Assembly (NCBI RefSeq): GCF_014639655.1
Contig: NZ_BMGB01000001.1
Span: 2,453,082-2,517,081 of the forward strand
Length of the DNA: 64,000 bases
Direction: 5' to 3'
From: Conyzicola nivalis
GTDB taxonomy: Bacteria; Actinomycetota; Actinomycetes; Actinomycetales; Microbacteriaceae
The notes under the pieces: model-generated
What the model saw: the letters and a program-made list of their open reading frames with translations, nothing else
Databases searched by the model: none
What the model was told of the DNA's origin: nothing
Program-made: the position numbers and the translations under genes
In this document: one piece after another, positions 42,170-55,340 of the stretch
Layout: the number at the start of each line of letters is the position of its first letter
How positions within the stretch are numbered: the stretch's first letter is position 1

Positions 42170-43588
42170 CTAGGAGGCCTTCGGGGCGACGCGCACGAAG
42201 AGCATCAGCACGAGGCCGACCGCGAGCACCAGCACGATGCCCAGGATGCCCCAGTACTGGAAGCCGAACAGCGCGATGAGCAGCGCCCAGAGGCCGGGGG
42301 AGAGGAAGCTGGCCGCGCGTCCCGTGGTGGCGTAGAGGCCGAAGATCTCGCCCTCGCGGCCGGCAGGGGTGACCCGCGCGAGCAGCGAGCGGCTCGCCGA
42401 CTGTGCCGGGCCCACGAACGCGCAGAGCAGCAGGCCGAACACCCAGAACAGGCTCTTACCGGCGTCGTGGAAGAGGAAGGTGGCCGAACCGGCGATCACG
42501 AGACCGGTGAGGGAGAACAGGATGACGGCGCGCGGTCCGAAGCGGTCGTCGAAACGGCCGGAGACGATGGTGCTGACGCCGGCGACGAGGTTGGCGGCGA
42601 CTCCGAAGATCAGCACCTCGTTGCTCGTGAACGCGAAGGTGCCGGTGGCGATGATGGCGCCGAACGCGAAGACGCCCGCGAGCCCGTCGCGGTAGACGGC
42701 GCTCGCGACGAGGAACCAGAAGGTGTCGCGGCTCTCGACCCAGAGGCGCTTGATGTCTTTCGCCAGCAGCACGTAGCTGCGGAAGAAGTTGACCTTCTCG
42801 CGCGAACCCCGCCCCTCGATCTCGGGCACGTTGAGGATGATCGGGATGACGAACACGATCGTCCAGACCGCGCAGCCGAGGGCGATGACGCGGTAGGCCA
42901 TGCCGTTGTCGGTCGACATTCCGAACCACTCGAGCTGCGTGAGCACCACGACGATCACCAACGCCACGATCCCGCCGATGTAGCCGAGGCCCCAGCCGAG
43001 CCCGCTCACCTTGCCGACGGTCTTCTTGGTGGAGACCTGCACGAGCATGGCGTTGTAGCTGACGTTCGCGATCTCCTGGAAGACGCTGCCGATCGCCACG
43101 AGCGCGGCGCCGAGCACGAAGAACGCGGGGGCGGCCTGCACGAAGAACAGCAGCGCCATGCAGACCACGACGACCGCGGTGTTCACGAGCAACCAGAACT
43201 TGCGGCGGCCCGACGCGTCGGAACGCTGGCCCATGACGGGGGCGAGCACCGCGACGAGCAGGCCGGCGATGAAGATCGCGAAGCCGAACTGGCCCGAGAG
43301 GGCGTCGATCGCGAGGATGCGGGCGGTGTCGTCTTCGGGGAGGGCGGCCAGTTCCGGGGAGATGAAGGCGTCGGATGTCAGGTAGAGAGCCGTGAACACG
43401 AAGGTGAGGATTACCGTGTTGAAGGGCTGCGTCGCCCAGTCCCAGAGCGCCCAGGAGACCACCTGCTTGCGCGGGATGACCTTGCCCTCCTGCAGGTCGA
43501 GGCCCACGGCGGCAATGGCGCCGGTGTTGGCCAAGGTCGGCACCGACGGAGTGGTGGCCGACGTGTCATCCGGGGTCTTCTCGATCAT
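42170..43588 (-). CDS. MFS transporter (UMF1/Atg22-like)
   Basis: Encodes 472 aa with about twelve helices. The WALWDWATQPFNTVILTFVF opening is typical of the UMF1/Atg22-like branch, and PVMGQRSDASGRRKFWLLVN is the MFS loop 2-3 motif; LCAFVGPAQSASRSLLARVT lies in the second half. Related proteins export amino acids from yeast vacuoles; the bacterial substrate is unknown. ATG 43588 is chosen, with GTG 43594 an alternative. Divergent from the dnaK operon. Confidence 0.85.
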   Translation of the reverse strand: MIEKTPDDTSATTPSVPTLANTGAIAAVGLDLQEGKVIPRKQVVSWALWDWATQPFNTVILTFVFTALYLTSDAFISPELAALPEDDTARILAIDALSGQFGFAIFIAGLLVAVLAPVMGQRSDASGRRKFWLLVNTAVVVVCMALLFFVQAAPAFFVLGAALVAIGSVFQEIANVSYNAMLVQVSTKKTVGKVSGLGWGLGYIGGIVALVIVVVLTQLEWFGMSTDNGMAYRVIALGCAVWTIVFVIPIILNVPEIEGRGSREKVNFFRSYVLLAKDIKRLWVESRDTFWFLVASAVYRDGLAGVFAFGAIIATGTFAFTSNEVLIFGVAANLVAGVSTIVSGRFDDRFGPRAVILFSLTGLVIAGSATFLFHDAGKSLFWVFGLLLCAFVGPAQSASRSLLARVTPAGREGEIFGLYATTGRAASFLSPGLWALLIALFGFQYWGILGIVLVLAVGLVLMLFVRVAPKAS

Positions 43589-43644
43589 GGTCACAGGGTA
43601 GTGCGCGGGAGGAAACATTCGGTGTCGCCATGCCTTGGCTGAGA

Positions 43645-43665
43645 GTTGAGCCTGAGTGGCTCAAG
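43645..43665. promoter_or_regulatory. HAIR element 1 (HspR operator) upstream of dnaK
   Basis: Half-sites GTTGAGC and GCTCAAG are separated by exactly seven bases (CTGAGTG), matching the HAIR consensus CTTGAGT-N7-ACTCAAG at 11 of 14 half-site positions or better. hspR is in the same operon, so autoregulation is expected. A TTGACA hexamer follows at 43681-43686. Confidence 0.8.
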
Positions 43666-43707
43666 TTTCGGGCTATCGACTTGACAAACTTTTCTCGTGC
43701 TTTCAAA

Positions 43708-43728
43708 CTTGATACAGCGCGGCTCAAC
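43708..43728. promoter_or_regulatory. HAIR-like element 2 upstream of dnaK
   Basis: CTTGATA and GCTCAAC are again spaced by seven bases (CAGCGCG). It is weaker than element 1 but has the same 7-7-7 layout and lies about 50 bases before the dnaK start. Confidence 0.6.
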
Positions 43729-43744
43729 TACGAATGGGCACTGA

Positions 43745-45646
<1,902 letters not shown>

Positions 45647-45654
45647 GAAGACAC

Positions 45655-46266
45655 ATGTCTCCCGATAAGAACAAGCGGGACGACAACGAGAAGCCGGAGG
45701 CCGCCAAGGCCTCCGGCTCCCCGGAGTCGTCCGAAGAAACTCCCGTCGTAGACGGCGAAGAGGTCGTCGTCGAGCCCGAAGCTGCGGATGTCACGGTGGA
45801 AACCGAGACCCTCAGCGAGGAAGACGCCGCGCTGCTCGACCTCGCGGCCGTCGACCTGGTCTCCGAGATGCGCAGCGACATGCTGCGCGCTCAGGCCGAG
45901 CTCGTGAACTTCCGAACCCGCGTCGAGCGTGACCGTGTCGCCAACCGTGAATCGGTCATCGCCGAGGTCATCCGCTCGCTGCTCCCCGCACTCGACGACC
46001 TGACCCGTGCCGAGAAGCACGGCGACCTCGTGGGCAGCCCCCTCGAGCTCGTCGCCGCGAAGCTCCACGCCGCGTTCGAGCGTTACGGACTGCGCTCGGT
46101 CGGTGAGAAGGGCGAGGTCTTCGACCCGCACTTCCACGAAGCCGTAGTGCAGCTCCCCACGCCGGGTGCCACCGCGCAGACCGTCGCCGACGTCATCGAG
46201 CCCGGCTATGCCCTGGGCGAGCGCCTGATCCGCGCCGCCAAGGTCGCGGTATCCGTCCCAGAGTAG
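45655..46266 (+). CDS. grpE: Nucleotide exchange factor GrpE
   Basis: Encodes 203 aa. A long acidic, disordered N terminus (to about residue 65) leads into the coiled coil (MRSDMLRAQAELVNFRTRVE) and the beta-wing domain (GEVFDPHFHEAVVQLPTPGA). It releases ADP from DnaK. It begins eight bases after dnaK and ends ten bases before dnaJ. Confidence 0.95.
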   Translation: MSPDKNKRDDNEKPEAAKASGSPESSEETPVVDGEEVVVEPEAADVTVETETLSEEDAALLDLAAVDLVSEMRSDMLRAQAELVNFRTRVERDRVANRESVIAEVIRSLLPALDDLTRAEKHGDLVGSPLELVAAKLHAAFERYGLRSVGEKGEVFDPHFHEAVVQLPTPGATAQTVADVIEPGYALGERLIRAAKVAVSVPE

Positions 46267-46276
46267 GCGGAGCACC

Positions 46277-47269
46277 GTGGCTAGTCAGGACTGGTTCGAT
46301 AAGGACTTCTACAAGATCCTCGGAGTGTCGAAAGACATCTCGCAGGCGGATCTGAAGAAGCACTATCGCAAGCTGGCCCGTCAGTATCACCCGGACTCCA
46401 ACCCGGGCGACACCAAGGCAGAGGCGAAGTTCAAGGAGATCAGCGAGGCCAATTCGGTCCTCGCCGACCCCGAGACGCGCAAAGAGTACGACCAGATCCG
46501 GGCCATGGGCTCCGGGGCGCGGTTCACCGCACCCCGGCAGCCCGGCGCCAACGGCGGTTTCGAAGACGTCTTCGGCGGCATGTTCGGGCAGGGCGGCGGC
46601 GGTCGCCGTCAGGGCGCCCAGGGCACGAGCTTCGAAGACCTGCTCGGCGGTATGTTCGGCGGCCAGGACACGGGATTCGGCTCGTCGACCGGCGGCTTCC
46701 GCGGGGCGGGCGGTCCCACGAGGGGCCGCGACTTCAGCGCGACGACGACGCTCGACTTCCTCACCGCCATCCGTGGCGAGACGATCAAGCTGCAGCCGGC
46801 CGACGGACCCTCGATCAACGTCAAGGTGCCCGCCGGTGTGAGCGACGGTCAGAGGATCCGGTTGAAGGGAAAGGGCGAGCCCAGCCCCGACGGCGGTGCG
46901 CCGGGAGATCTCGTTCTCACGGTGACGGTTCGTCCGCATCCGGTCTTCGAACGCGACGGCCTCAACCTGCGCGTCGACGTGCCCGTGACGTTCGTCGAGG
47001 CGACCCTCGGCGCGACGATCGAGGTGCCGACGCTCGGCGGGGAACCGGTGCGCCTCAAGGTCGCTCCGGGAACGCCGAGCGGGCGCGTGCTGCGGGTCAA
47101 GGGCCGCGGCGTCACCACCGCGAAGGGCTCGGGCGACCTGCTCGCCACCGTGCAGGTCGCGGTGCCGAGCCACCTCAGTGGTGACGCGCGCAGCCTGCTC
47201 GAGGCCTTCGCCGACGCGATGCCTGCCGAAAACCCCCGCGCCGAACTGATAGCGAAAGCGCGCGGCTAA
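46277..47269 (+). CDS. dnaJ: DnaJ-family co-chaperone lacking zinc fingers
   Basis: Encodes 330 aa. The J domain (residues 9-72) has the HPD motif at 38-40. A Gly/Phe-rich region follows (to about 150, with FGGMFGQGGGGRRQG). The central CxxCxGxG zinc-finger repeats of classical DnaJ are absent; the chain goes directly to the C-terminal beta domains (FSATTTLDFLTAIRGETIKL, VTFVEATLGATIEVPTLGG). This is the type II/CbpA-like layout. GTG 46277 is the start. It stimulates DnaK ATPase and overlaps the hspR start by one base. Confidence 0.93.
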   Translation: MASQDWFDKDFYKILGVSKDISQADLKKHYRKLARQYHPDSNPGDTKAEAKFKEISEANSVLADPETRKEYDQIRAMGSGARFTAPRQPGANGGFEDVFGGMFGQGGGGRRQGAQGTSFEDLLGGMFGGQDTGFGSSTGGFRGAGGPTRGRDFSATTTLDFLTAIRGETIKLQPADGPSINVKVPAGVSDGQRIRLKGKGEPSPDGGAPGDLVLTVTVRPHPVFERDGLNLRVDVPVTFVEATLGATIEVPTLGGEPVRLKVAPGTPSGRVLRVKGRGVTTAKGSGDLLATVQVAVPSHLSGDARSLLEAFADAMPAENPRAELIAKARG

Positions 47270-47676
47270 TGGTTGACGAGAACTCCCCCGTCTTCGCGAT
47301 CGCCGTGGCGGCGGAGCTCGCCGCGATGCACCCGCAGACGTTGCGGCAGTACGACCGCCTCGGGCTCGTGAGCCCGAGGCGGACGGCGGGCAAGTCCCGC
47401 CGGTATTCCATGCGGGATATCGTGCAGCTGCGGGAGATCGCGGCGCTCAGCGCCGAGGGACTCAACCTCGAGGGCATCCGCCGCATCCTGCAGCTGGAGA
47501 ACCAGGTCGTGGCGCTGTCCAGCCGCGTGCAGGAACTCGAGCATGCCCTCGCCGAGGAGCTGCTCAACCGCTCGGGCCGCCGCGTCTTCGCGGCCGGTGC
47601 CGCCGGCGACGTCGTGTCGCTGCGTGCAGGAACCCGAGCGCACCGCGCCAACGAACTAGTGGTGTGGAGACCGTGA
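47269..47676 (+). CDS. hspR: Heat-shock repressor HspR (MerR family)
   Basis: Encodes 135 aa. The MerR helix-turn-helix is AAELAAMHPQTLRQYDRLGL followed by VSPRRTAGKSRRYSMRDIVQ; then a coiled-coil LQLENQVVALSSRVQELEHA. HspR binds HAIR sites with DnaK as co-repressor. Its own operator is present upstream of dnaK. It overlaps the methyltransferase gene start. Confidence 0.94.
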   Translation: MVDENSPVFAIAVAAELAAMHPQTLRQYDRLGLVSPRRTAGKSRRYSMRDIVQLREIAALSAEGLNLEGIRRILQLENQVVALSSRVQELEHALAEELLNRSGRRVFAAGAAGDVVSLRAGTRAHRANELVVWRP

Positions 47677-48821
47677 CCGCTATGAAGAACGACTTCGATT
47701 TCGACGCCCTGCGTCGCTTCCCCGACGTGGAGGCCCCCAACCTCTTCGCGTACGACCCCAGCGACAAGCTCATCCTCGCCGAGGCGGCCGAGGCGCTCGC
47801 CGCGACGACGCCCGGCCAGGTGGCCGTGGTCGGCGACGACTACGGCGCCCTCACCCTCGGCGCCGCGTACGCCCACGGGCTCACCGGCATCCGGGTGCAC
47901 CAGGACGCGCTCTCGGGCGAACTCGCCCTCGGATTCAACGCCCGGGAAGAGAACATGGGCGACGTCTACGAGAACTTCCCGCTCGACGAGGAGCTGCTGA
48001 CCGGCGCGACCGTGGTGCTGCTGCAGCTTCCCCGCTCCCTCGAGGAGCTCGCCGACGTCGCGTCCGCGATCGCCCGTCACGCCGACCCGTCGGTCGTCGT
48101 CTTCTCGGCCGGCCGCATCAAGCACATGACCCTCGCCATGAACGAGGTGTTCGCGAAGTACTTCGAGCGCGTCGACGTGACCCGGGCGCAGCAGAAGTCG
48201 CGAGGACTCATCGCGCGCGGCCCCCGCGACCAGGCCGACGCCGTCGTCCCGCGCACCCAGTACCACGCCGACCTCGACCTGCACGTCGTCGCCACCGGCT
48301 CGGTGTTCGCCGGGACCAAGGTCGACATCGGCACGCGCGCACTGCTCGCGGTACTCGACCAGATCGATCCGTCCGCGCAGACCGCCATCGACCTGGGCGC
48401 CGGAACCGGGATTCTCGCGGCGACGCTCGCGAAGATGCGACCCGGCCTCGCCGTGATCGCGACGGACCAGTCGGCCGCTGCCGTCGCATCCGCCACCGCC
48501 ACCATGAAGGCGAACGGCCTCGAAAACCGGGTGACCGTGGTGCGCGACGACGGACTCTCCTCGCAGCCCGACGAGAGCGCCGACGTCATCGTGGTGAACC
48601 CGCCCTTCCACATCGGCGGTGCCGTGCACGCGGGAGCCGCGATCAACCTGCTCGGCGACGTCTACCGGGTGCTCAAGCCCGGCGGCCAGCTCTGGGCCGT
48701 CTACAACACGCATCTCGCCTACCGCGCGGAGATGGGCCGCATGGTCGGACCGACCACACCCATCAGCCGAAACGATAAATTCACGGTAACCCTGGCCGAG
48801 AAACCGCTCACCGAGACCTGA
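47664..48821 (+). CDS. RsmC/RlmG-like class I methyltransferase
   Basis: Encodes 385 aa (or 379 from ATG 47682). The C-terminal half has the SAM motif [20 protein letters not shown] and the catalytic NPPFHIGG, typical of guanine-N2 rRNA methyltransferases; the N-terminal half is a degenerate duplicate of the same fold, as in RsmC/RlmG. GTG 47664 overlaps the end of hspR, and clpB starts 17 bases downstream, so the gene is embedded in the heat-shock island. Target nucleotide unknown. Confidence 0.85.
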   Translation: METVTAMKNDFDFDALRRFPDVEAPNLFAYDPSDKLILAEAAEALAATTPGQVAVVGDDYGALTLGAAYAHGLTGIRVHQDALSGELALGFNAREENMGDVYENFPLDEELLTGATVVLLQLPRSLEELADVASAIARHADPSVVVFSAGRIKHMTLAMNEVFAKYFERVDVTRAQQKSRGLIARGPRDQADAVVPRTQYHADLDLHVVATGSVFAGTKVDIGTRALLAVLDQIDPSAQTAIDLGAGTGILAATLAKMRPGLAVIATDQSAAAVASATATMKANGLENRVTVVRDDGLSSQPDESADVIVVNPPFHIGGAVHAGAAINLLGDVYRVLKPGGQLWAVYNTHLAYRAEMGRMVGPTTPISRNDKFTVTLAEKPLTET

Positions 48822-48838
48822 ATGAAAGCGCAGGAATC

Positions 48839-50992
<2,154 letters not shown>

Positions 50993-51007
50993 CGATTGAC
51001 CCGCGTT

Positions 51008-51057
51008 AGTGCGGGTGTGGCGGGTGTGAGAGCGGCATCACCCGCCACAACTGCACT
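51008..51057. terminator. Hairpin between convergent clpB and response regulator genes
   Basis: TGTGGCGGGTG (51016-51026) and CACCCGCCACA (51039-51049) are perfect complements, and outer AGTGC/GCACT pairs extend the stem. There is no T-run. Its place between two convergent stops fits a bidirectional terminator. Confidence 0.5.
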
Positions 51058-51092
51058 TCCGCCGTAACCCGGCGCCGCGGACGGCGGCGCGG

Positions 51093-51797
51093 CTAGGCCT
51101 GGCCGAGCCAGCCCGGCCGCACGAAGCCGGTCTCGTAGGCGAACACCGCCGCCTGCACCCGGCTCTGCGTCTGCGTCTTGACCAGGATGTTGCTCAGGTG
51201 CGTCTTGACCGTCGCCTCGCTCAGGAAGAGTTCCGCCGCGATGGCCGCGTTGCTCAGCCCGCGAGCCACCGAGGCGAGCACCTCCTGCTCGCGGTCGCTC
51301 AGGGCGGCCAACAGGTCGCGGCCGACACCGGTGTCGGCGGGCGCCGCGGGTTCCGCGCGCAGCCGGTGCTCGAGCAGCGAGCGGGTCATGCCGGGATCGA
51401 TCAGGGAGTCGCCGCGCATCGCCGCCCGAACCGAGGTGGCGAGCAGATCGCCGCCGGCGTCCTTCAGCAGAAACCCGCTTGCCCCCGCGCGGATGCTGTC
51501 GAGCAGATACTCCTCGTCGTCGAACGTCGTGATGATCACGACGGCCTTTGCCGTGCCCGCGGCCATGATGCGCCTGGTCGCCTCGACACCGTTGAGCCGC
51601 GGCATCCGAACGTCCATCAGAACCACGTCGGGCCGCAGGTGCGCGGCCTTCGCGACGGCCTCCTCGCCGTCGGCGGCCTCGTCGACCACGGTGATGTCGG
51701 CCTCGCTGTCGAGCATGGTGCGCAGGCCCGCTCGCACGATCTGCTGGTCGTCGACCACCAGCACGCGCGTCGAGGGGCCCAGGATGTCGGTGGTCAC
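51093..51797 (-). CDS. NarL/LuxR-type response regulator (first pair)
   Basis: Encodes 234 aa. The receiver domain (VLVVDDQQIVRAGLRTMLDS) has its phospho-Asp in DVVLMDVRMPRLNG; the LuxR helix-turn-helix is LSDREQEVLASVARGLSNAA followed by IAAELFLSEATVKTHLSNIL. GTG 51797 overlaps the stop of its kinase gene (GTGA), a cognate pair. Targets are not evident: the neighbours are clpB (convergent) and threonine aldolase. Confidence 0.92.
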   Translation of the reverse strand: MTTDILGPSTRVLVVDDQQIVRAGLRTMLDSEADITVVDEAADGEEAVAKAAHLRPDVVLMDVRMPRLNGVEATRRIMAAGTAKAVVIITTFDDEEYLLDSIRAGASGFLLKDAGGDLLATSVRAAMRGDSLIDPGMTRSLLEHRLRAEPAAPADTGVGRDLLAALSDREQEVLASVARGLSNAAIAAELFLSEATVKTHLSNILVKTQTQSRVQAAVFAYETGFVRPGWLGQA

Positions 51798-53020
51798 GAG
51801 ACCGAGTCTGCCATCGCCGACCGCGGCAGGCGGGCCACGGTGCGCCAGCCGTGCTCGATCCGCACCGATTCGAGGGTGCCGTCGAGGGCCTCGGCGCGCT
51901 CGCGCATGCCCTGGATGCCGGAACCGCCGTCACCCACCCCCAACAGCCGGCGGCCGACGATGGCGTCGGGGCCCTCGCCGCTGCCGTTGTCGCACACGGT
52001 GAGTTCGATCGAGCCGGCATAGGGCGCGAGCGTCACCTTCACGTCGTTCGCGTCGGAGTGGATCATCACGTTCGTCAGCGCCTCCTGCGTGATCTGCAGC
52101 ACGGCGGTCTCGGCGTCCGGGCTGAGCCGCACGGCGGGCGAGAGCGTCGTGGTGACGGTGAGCCCGGTGTCGCGCACGCGCGCGACGAGCTCGGCCATCG
52201 CGGCTTCGAAGGGCAGCGCGGCCGCCTCGTGCGGCCCGTCGGCCCGCAGCACCTTCACCGCGCGCCGCATGGCGGTGAGTGCTTCCTGCCCGTTCGTGAT
52301 GACCGAGCGCACCGCCGGACGCAGCTTCTCGGGGTGGGCATCGGCGACGTGCTCGGCGGCTTGGGCGTTGATGACCATGGCGCTCACGTGGTGGGCCACG
52401 ACGTCGTGGATGTCACGGGCGATGCGTGTGCGCTCCTGCGACGCGATGCGCTCGATGTCGGCGTTGCGCAGCGCCTGCAGTTCTTCGTTGCGCTCGTGCA
52501 GTTTCGCGGCGGTGGTCGACTGCCGGTGCGAGAACGTGCCGACGAGCAGCGCCGACAGCACGACGACTCCCGACAGGATGCGGGTAGACGGGTCGGTGAG
52601 ATCGTAGATCGCGAACGGGTAGACGAGCGACAGGTCCGAGGTCAACCAGCTGTAGGTGAGCGCCGGCACGATCGTGTACAGCGCGAAGAAGGCGGTGAGC
52701 GGTGCCGCGACGAACAGGCTGAGGCCCCGCGCCGTGGCAAAGTAGCCGGCGAGCACGAGCGGGATCATCCGGATCTCCGGCTGGTCGAAGTACCAGGGCG
52801 GGAAGATCGTGATGAGCCCGATCCCGATCAGCCCGGGGAGGGGGAACTCCCGGCAGACGAGGATGGCGACGGCGGCGATCGCCCCGACCGCCACGTAGTT
52901 GCCGACGTTGTACGGGTACCACCCGAGCTGCAGCGCGGCGGAGATCGTCACCGACCAGACGGCGAAGAACAGCACGGCCTGAATAGCCGGCATCCTGAGC
53001 CGGCCGAGTCGTGCGCGCAT
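51794..53020 (-). CDS. Sensor histidine kinase, DesK/NarL-partner type (first pair)
   Basis: Encodes 408 aa. Five or so N-terminal helices (to about residue 160) form the membrane sensor, then a coiled coil, the HisKA_3 phosphorylation site (RIARDIHDVVAHHVSAMVIN) and the HATPase_c domain with TVCDNGSGEG and GGSGIQGMRERAEAL. AGGGGG lies ten bases before ATG 53020. It phosphorylates the overlapping response regulator. Confidence 0.92.
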   Translation of the reverse strand: MRARLGRLRMPAIQAVLFFAVWSVTISAALQLGWYPYNVGNYVAVGAIAAVAILVCREFPLPGLIGIGLITIFPPWYFDQPEIRMIPLVLAGYFATARGLSLFVAAPLTAFFALYTIVPALTYSWLTSDLSLVYPFAIYDLTDPSTRILSGVVVLSALLVGTFSHRQSTTAAKLHERNEELQALRNADIERIASQERTRIARDIHDVVAHHVSAMVINAQAAEHVADAHPEKLRPAVRSVITNGQEALTAMRRAVKVLRADGPHEAAALPFEAAMAELVARVRDTGLTVTTTLSPAVRLSPDAETAVLQITQEALTNVMIHSDANDVKVTLAPYAGSIELTVCDNGSGEGPDAIVGRRLLGVGDGGSGIQGMRERAEALDGTLESVRIEHGWRTVARLPRSAMADSVS

Positions 53021-53092
53021 GCGTTGCCCCCTGTTCCGCTCTCAGTCAACGGCATCCGCGCTCGCCGTGCATCGCCCTTTAGGCGGGGCGCT

Positions 53093-53110
53093 CTCAGCCG
53101 TACGGCTGAG
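53093..53110. terminator. Perfect 18-base palindrome after threonine aldolase
   Basis: CTCAGCCGTACGGCTGAG abuts the stop codon of the minus-strand threonine aldolase gene and lies 70 bp before the kinase start. A second small hairpin (CGCCC...GGGCG at 53073-53090) is next to it. No T-run follows on the minus strand, so terminator function is tentative. Confidence 0.4.
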
Positions 53111-54178
53111 CTACACCGCGAGTTCGCGGCTGATCGCGGCCACGAACGTGTCGATGTCCTGCTCGGTGGTGTCGAACGACGCCATCCAGCGGACCTCGTT
53201 AGCCGCGGCATCCCAGTCGTAGAAACGGAACGATTCACGCAGCGTGTCGGCCACGCCCGCCGGCAGCACGGCGAAGACCGCGTTCGCGTCGGTCGCCTGG
53301 CTGAAGCTCAGGCCGCTGATGGTGCCCGCGGCGATCTCCGCTTCGAGGGCCGCGCGCAGGCGGGCGGCCATCGCGTTGGCATGACCGGCGGAGCGCAGGT
53401 AGAGGTCGTCGGCGAGCAGCGCGATCAGCTGGGCAGACACGAAGCGCATCTTCGAGGCGAGCTGCATGTTGAGCTTGCGCAGGTAGGTGAGGCCCTCGGA
53501 TGATTCGGGGTTCAGCACCACGACGGCCTCGCCGTACAGCAGGCCGTTCTTTGTCCCCCCGAAGCTGAGGATGTCGACGCCGGCGTCGGTCGTGAACTCG
53601 CGGAGGGGGACGCCGAGCGCCGCGGCGGCGTTCGAGATGCGCGCGCCGTCGAGGTGCACCTTCATGCCGAGCGAGTGGGCGTGGTCGCTGATCGCGCGGA
53701 TCTCGTCGACCGAGTAGAGGGTGCCGAGTTCGGTGGTGTTGGTGATGCTCACGGCGAGCGGCTGGGCGCGGTGTTCGTCGCCCCATCCCCAGGCCTCGAG
53801 GTCGATGAGCTCGGGGGTGAGCTTGCCGTCGGGCACCTCGACGGTGAGCAGCTTGAGGCCGCTGACGCGCTCGGGTGCTCCGCCCTCGTCGGTGTTGATG
53901 TGCGCGGTCTTCGCGCTCACCACCGCGCCCCAGCGGGGAAGCAGCGAGGTGAGAGCGGTGACGTTGGCGCCGGTGCCGTTGAACACGGGGAAGGTCTCGG
54001 CCTGTTCGCCGAAGTGCGACTTCATGACCAGCTGCAGCTCGGCGGTGTAGACGTCTTCGCCGTAGGCCACCTGGTGGCCGCCGTTGGCTTCGGCGATGGC
54101 CGCCAGCACCTCGGGGTGGATCCCCGCGTAGTTGTCGGAAGCGAAGCCGCGGGAGGAGGTGTCGTGGAGTTGGGTCAC
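53111..54178 (-). CDS. Low-specificity threonine aldolase / beta-eliminating lyase family
   Basis: Encodes 355 aa of PLP fold-type I. Marks are FASDNYAGIHPEVLAAIAEA, ANGGHQVAYGEDVYTAELQL and the PLP lysine in DILSFGGTKNGLLYGEAVV. These enzymes cleave L-threonine or allo-threonine to glycine and acetaldehyde. It lies alone between a two-component system and an ABC exporter. The start is near the hairpin at 54208-54241. Confidence 0.9.
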   Translation of the reverse strand: MTQLHDTSSRGFASDNYAGIHPEVLAAIAEANGGHQVAYGEDVYTAELQLVMKSHFGEQAETFPVFNGTGANVTALTSLLPRWGAVVSAKTAHINTDEGGAPERVSGLKLLTVEVPDGKLTPELIDLEAWGWGDEHRAQPLAVSITNTTELGTLYSVDEIRAISDHAHSLGMKVHLDGARISNAAAALGVPLREFTTDAGVDILSFGGTKNGLLYGEAVVVLNPESSEGLTYLRKLNMQLASKMRFVSAQLIALLADDLYLRSAGHANAMAARLRAALEAEIAAGTISGLSFSQATDANAVFAVLPAGVADTLRESFRFYDWDAAANEVRWMASFDTTEQDIDTFVAAISRELAV

Positions 54179-54207
54179 GTGTCCATTGTCCCGTACGCGG
54201 GAGCGCC

Positions 54208-54241
54208 GGTTGGGTAAGGCCGCAGGCGGCCCTACCCAACC
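54208..54241. terminator. Hairpin at the 3' end of the ABC exporter operon
   Basis: GGTTGGGTAAGGCCGC (54208-54223) pairs with GCGGCCCTACCCAACC (54226-54241) with one mismatch. It lies between the ABC permease stop and the threonine aldolase start, both on the minus strand. No T-run. Confidence 0.45.
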
Positions 54242-54251
54242 ACCAAAGGCG

Positions 54252-55340
54252 CTACGCCTTCAGCGCGTCCTTCAGCTTCACGGGGGCTCCCATACGCAGC
54301 AGGCCGTTCTCGTAGATGCGCGAGCCGACCGCGATGATCGCGAGCGTCGACGCGAGAAGGATCACGAGCGAGAGCAGCGGCTCCCACCACTCGGCGAGCC
54401 CGAGGAAGACGCGCAGCGGCATGCCGACGGGTGCCGAGAACGGCACGTACGACATGATCGCGAGCACGAACGGGTTGTCGTAGAAGAAGACCACCGCGAA
54501 GTACGGCACCATCAGCAGCGTCGTGATCGGGGTGATGGTGGTGTTCATGTCCTCCTGGCGGGAGACGAGCGCGCCCGCCGCGGCGAACATGGCCGCGAGC
54601 ATCACGAACCCGGCCGCGAAGAACACGATGAACCAGATGATCGACGGCCCGATCTCGCCGAGGAGGATGTTCTGGCCGGTGGCGAGCAGTCCGATGCCGG
54701 CGAACAGGGCGATCAGCACGATCTGGCCGAAGGCGAGGATGCTGCTGCCCACGATCTTGCCGGCCAGCAGAGCGCGTACGGGGATGGTGGCCATCAGGAT
54801 CTCGACGATCCGGGTCTGCTTCTCCTCGACGACGCTCTGGGCGATCATCATGCCGAAGGTGAGAGCCGACGAGAGGAAGAGCGCGCCGAAGGCGAGCGCG
54901 ACGAGGTAGACGATGCCCGGATTCTGGTCGGACGGTTCCAGGATTTCGATCTGGGGGGCGGCGCTGAGCAGCGCGACCACCGAGCTCGGCTCCTCGTCGA
55001 GCGCGATCACGGTGAGGCCGACCGCGCCCTCGGAGGGGATGACCGCCGCCTCGACCGACTCGTCGCGCACGAGTTCCTCGGCTTCCTCGACGGTGGCGGC
55101 CTCGGTCACCTCGAACGACTTGGTGGCCTCCACCTTGCTGATCGCCGTGCCCACCGCCGCGATCTTCGGCAGCGACTGGTTGGCGCCGAAAATACTCATC
55201 GCCACGATCGAGCCGAGAACGAGCAGAAGCAGGATGCCCGTGGAAACCATGAACGACTTGCTGCGCAGACGCATGCGGATCTCGCGCTCGGCCACGAGCC
55301 AGGTGGCGGGCAGCAACGTCGGGGTCGTGTACCTGGTCAC
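54252..55340 (-). CDS. ABC-2 type transporter permease (NatB-like)
   Basis: Encodes 362 aa. A first helix (SFMVSTGILLLLVLGSIVAM) is followed by a large external domain (about residues 50-170) and five more helices, with SALTFGMMIAQSVVEEKQTR and VEILMATIPVRALLAGKIVG being typical NatB segments. With the downstream-acting ATPase it forms an exporter, possibly for drugs, sodium or peptides. Its start overlaps the ATPase stop by four bases. Confidence 0.88.
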   Translation of the reverse strand: MTRYTTPTLLPATWLVAEREIRMRLRSKSFMVSTGILLLLVLGSIVAMSIFGANQSLPKIAAVGTAISKVEATKSFEVTEAATVEEAEELVRDESVEAAVIPSEGAVGLTVIALDEEPSSVVALLSAAPQIEILEPSDQNPGIVYLVALAFGALFLSSALTFGMMIAQSVVEEKQTRIVEILMATIPVRALLAGKIVGSSILAFGQIVLIALFAGIGLLATGQNILLGEIGPSIIWFIVFFAAGFVMLAAMFAAAGALVSRQEDMNTTITPITTLLMVPYFAVVFFYDNPFVLAIMSYVPFSAPVGMPLRVFLGLAEWWEPLLSLVILLASTLAIIAVGSRIYENGLLRMGAPVKLKDALKA

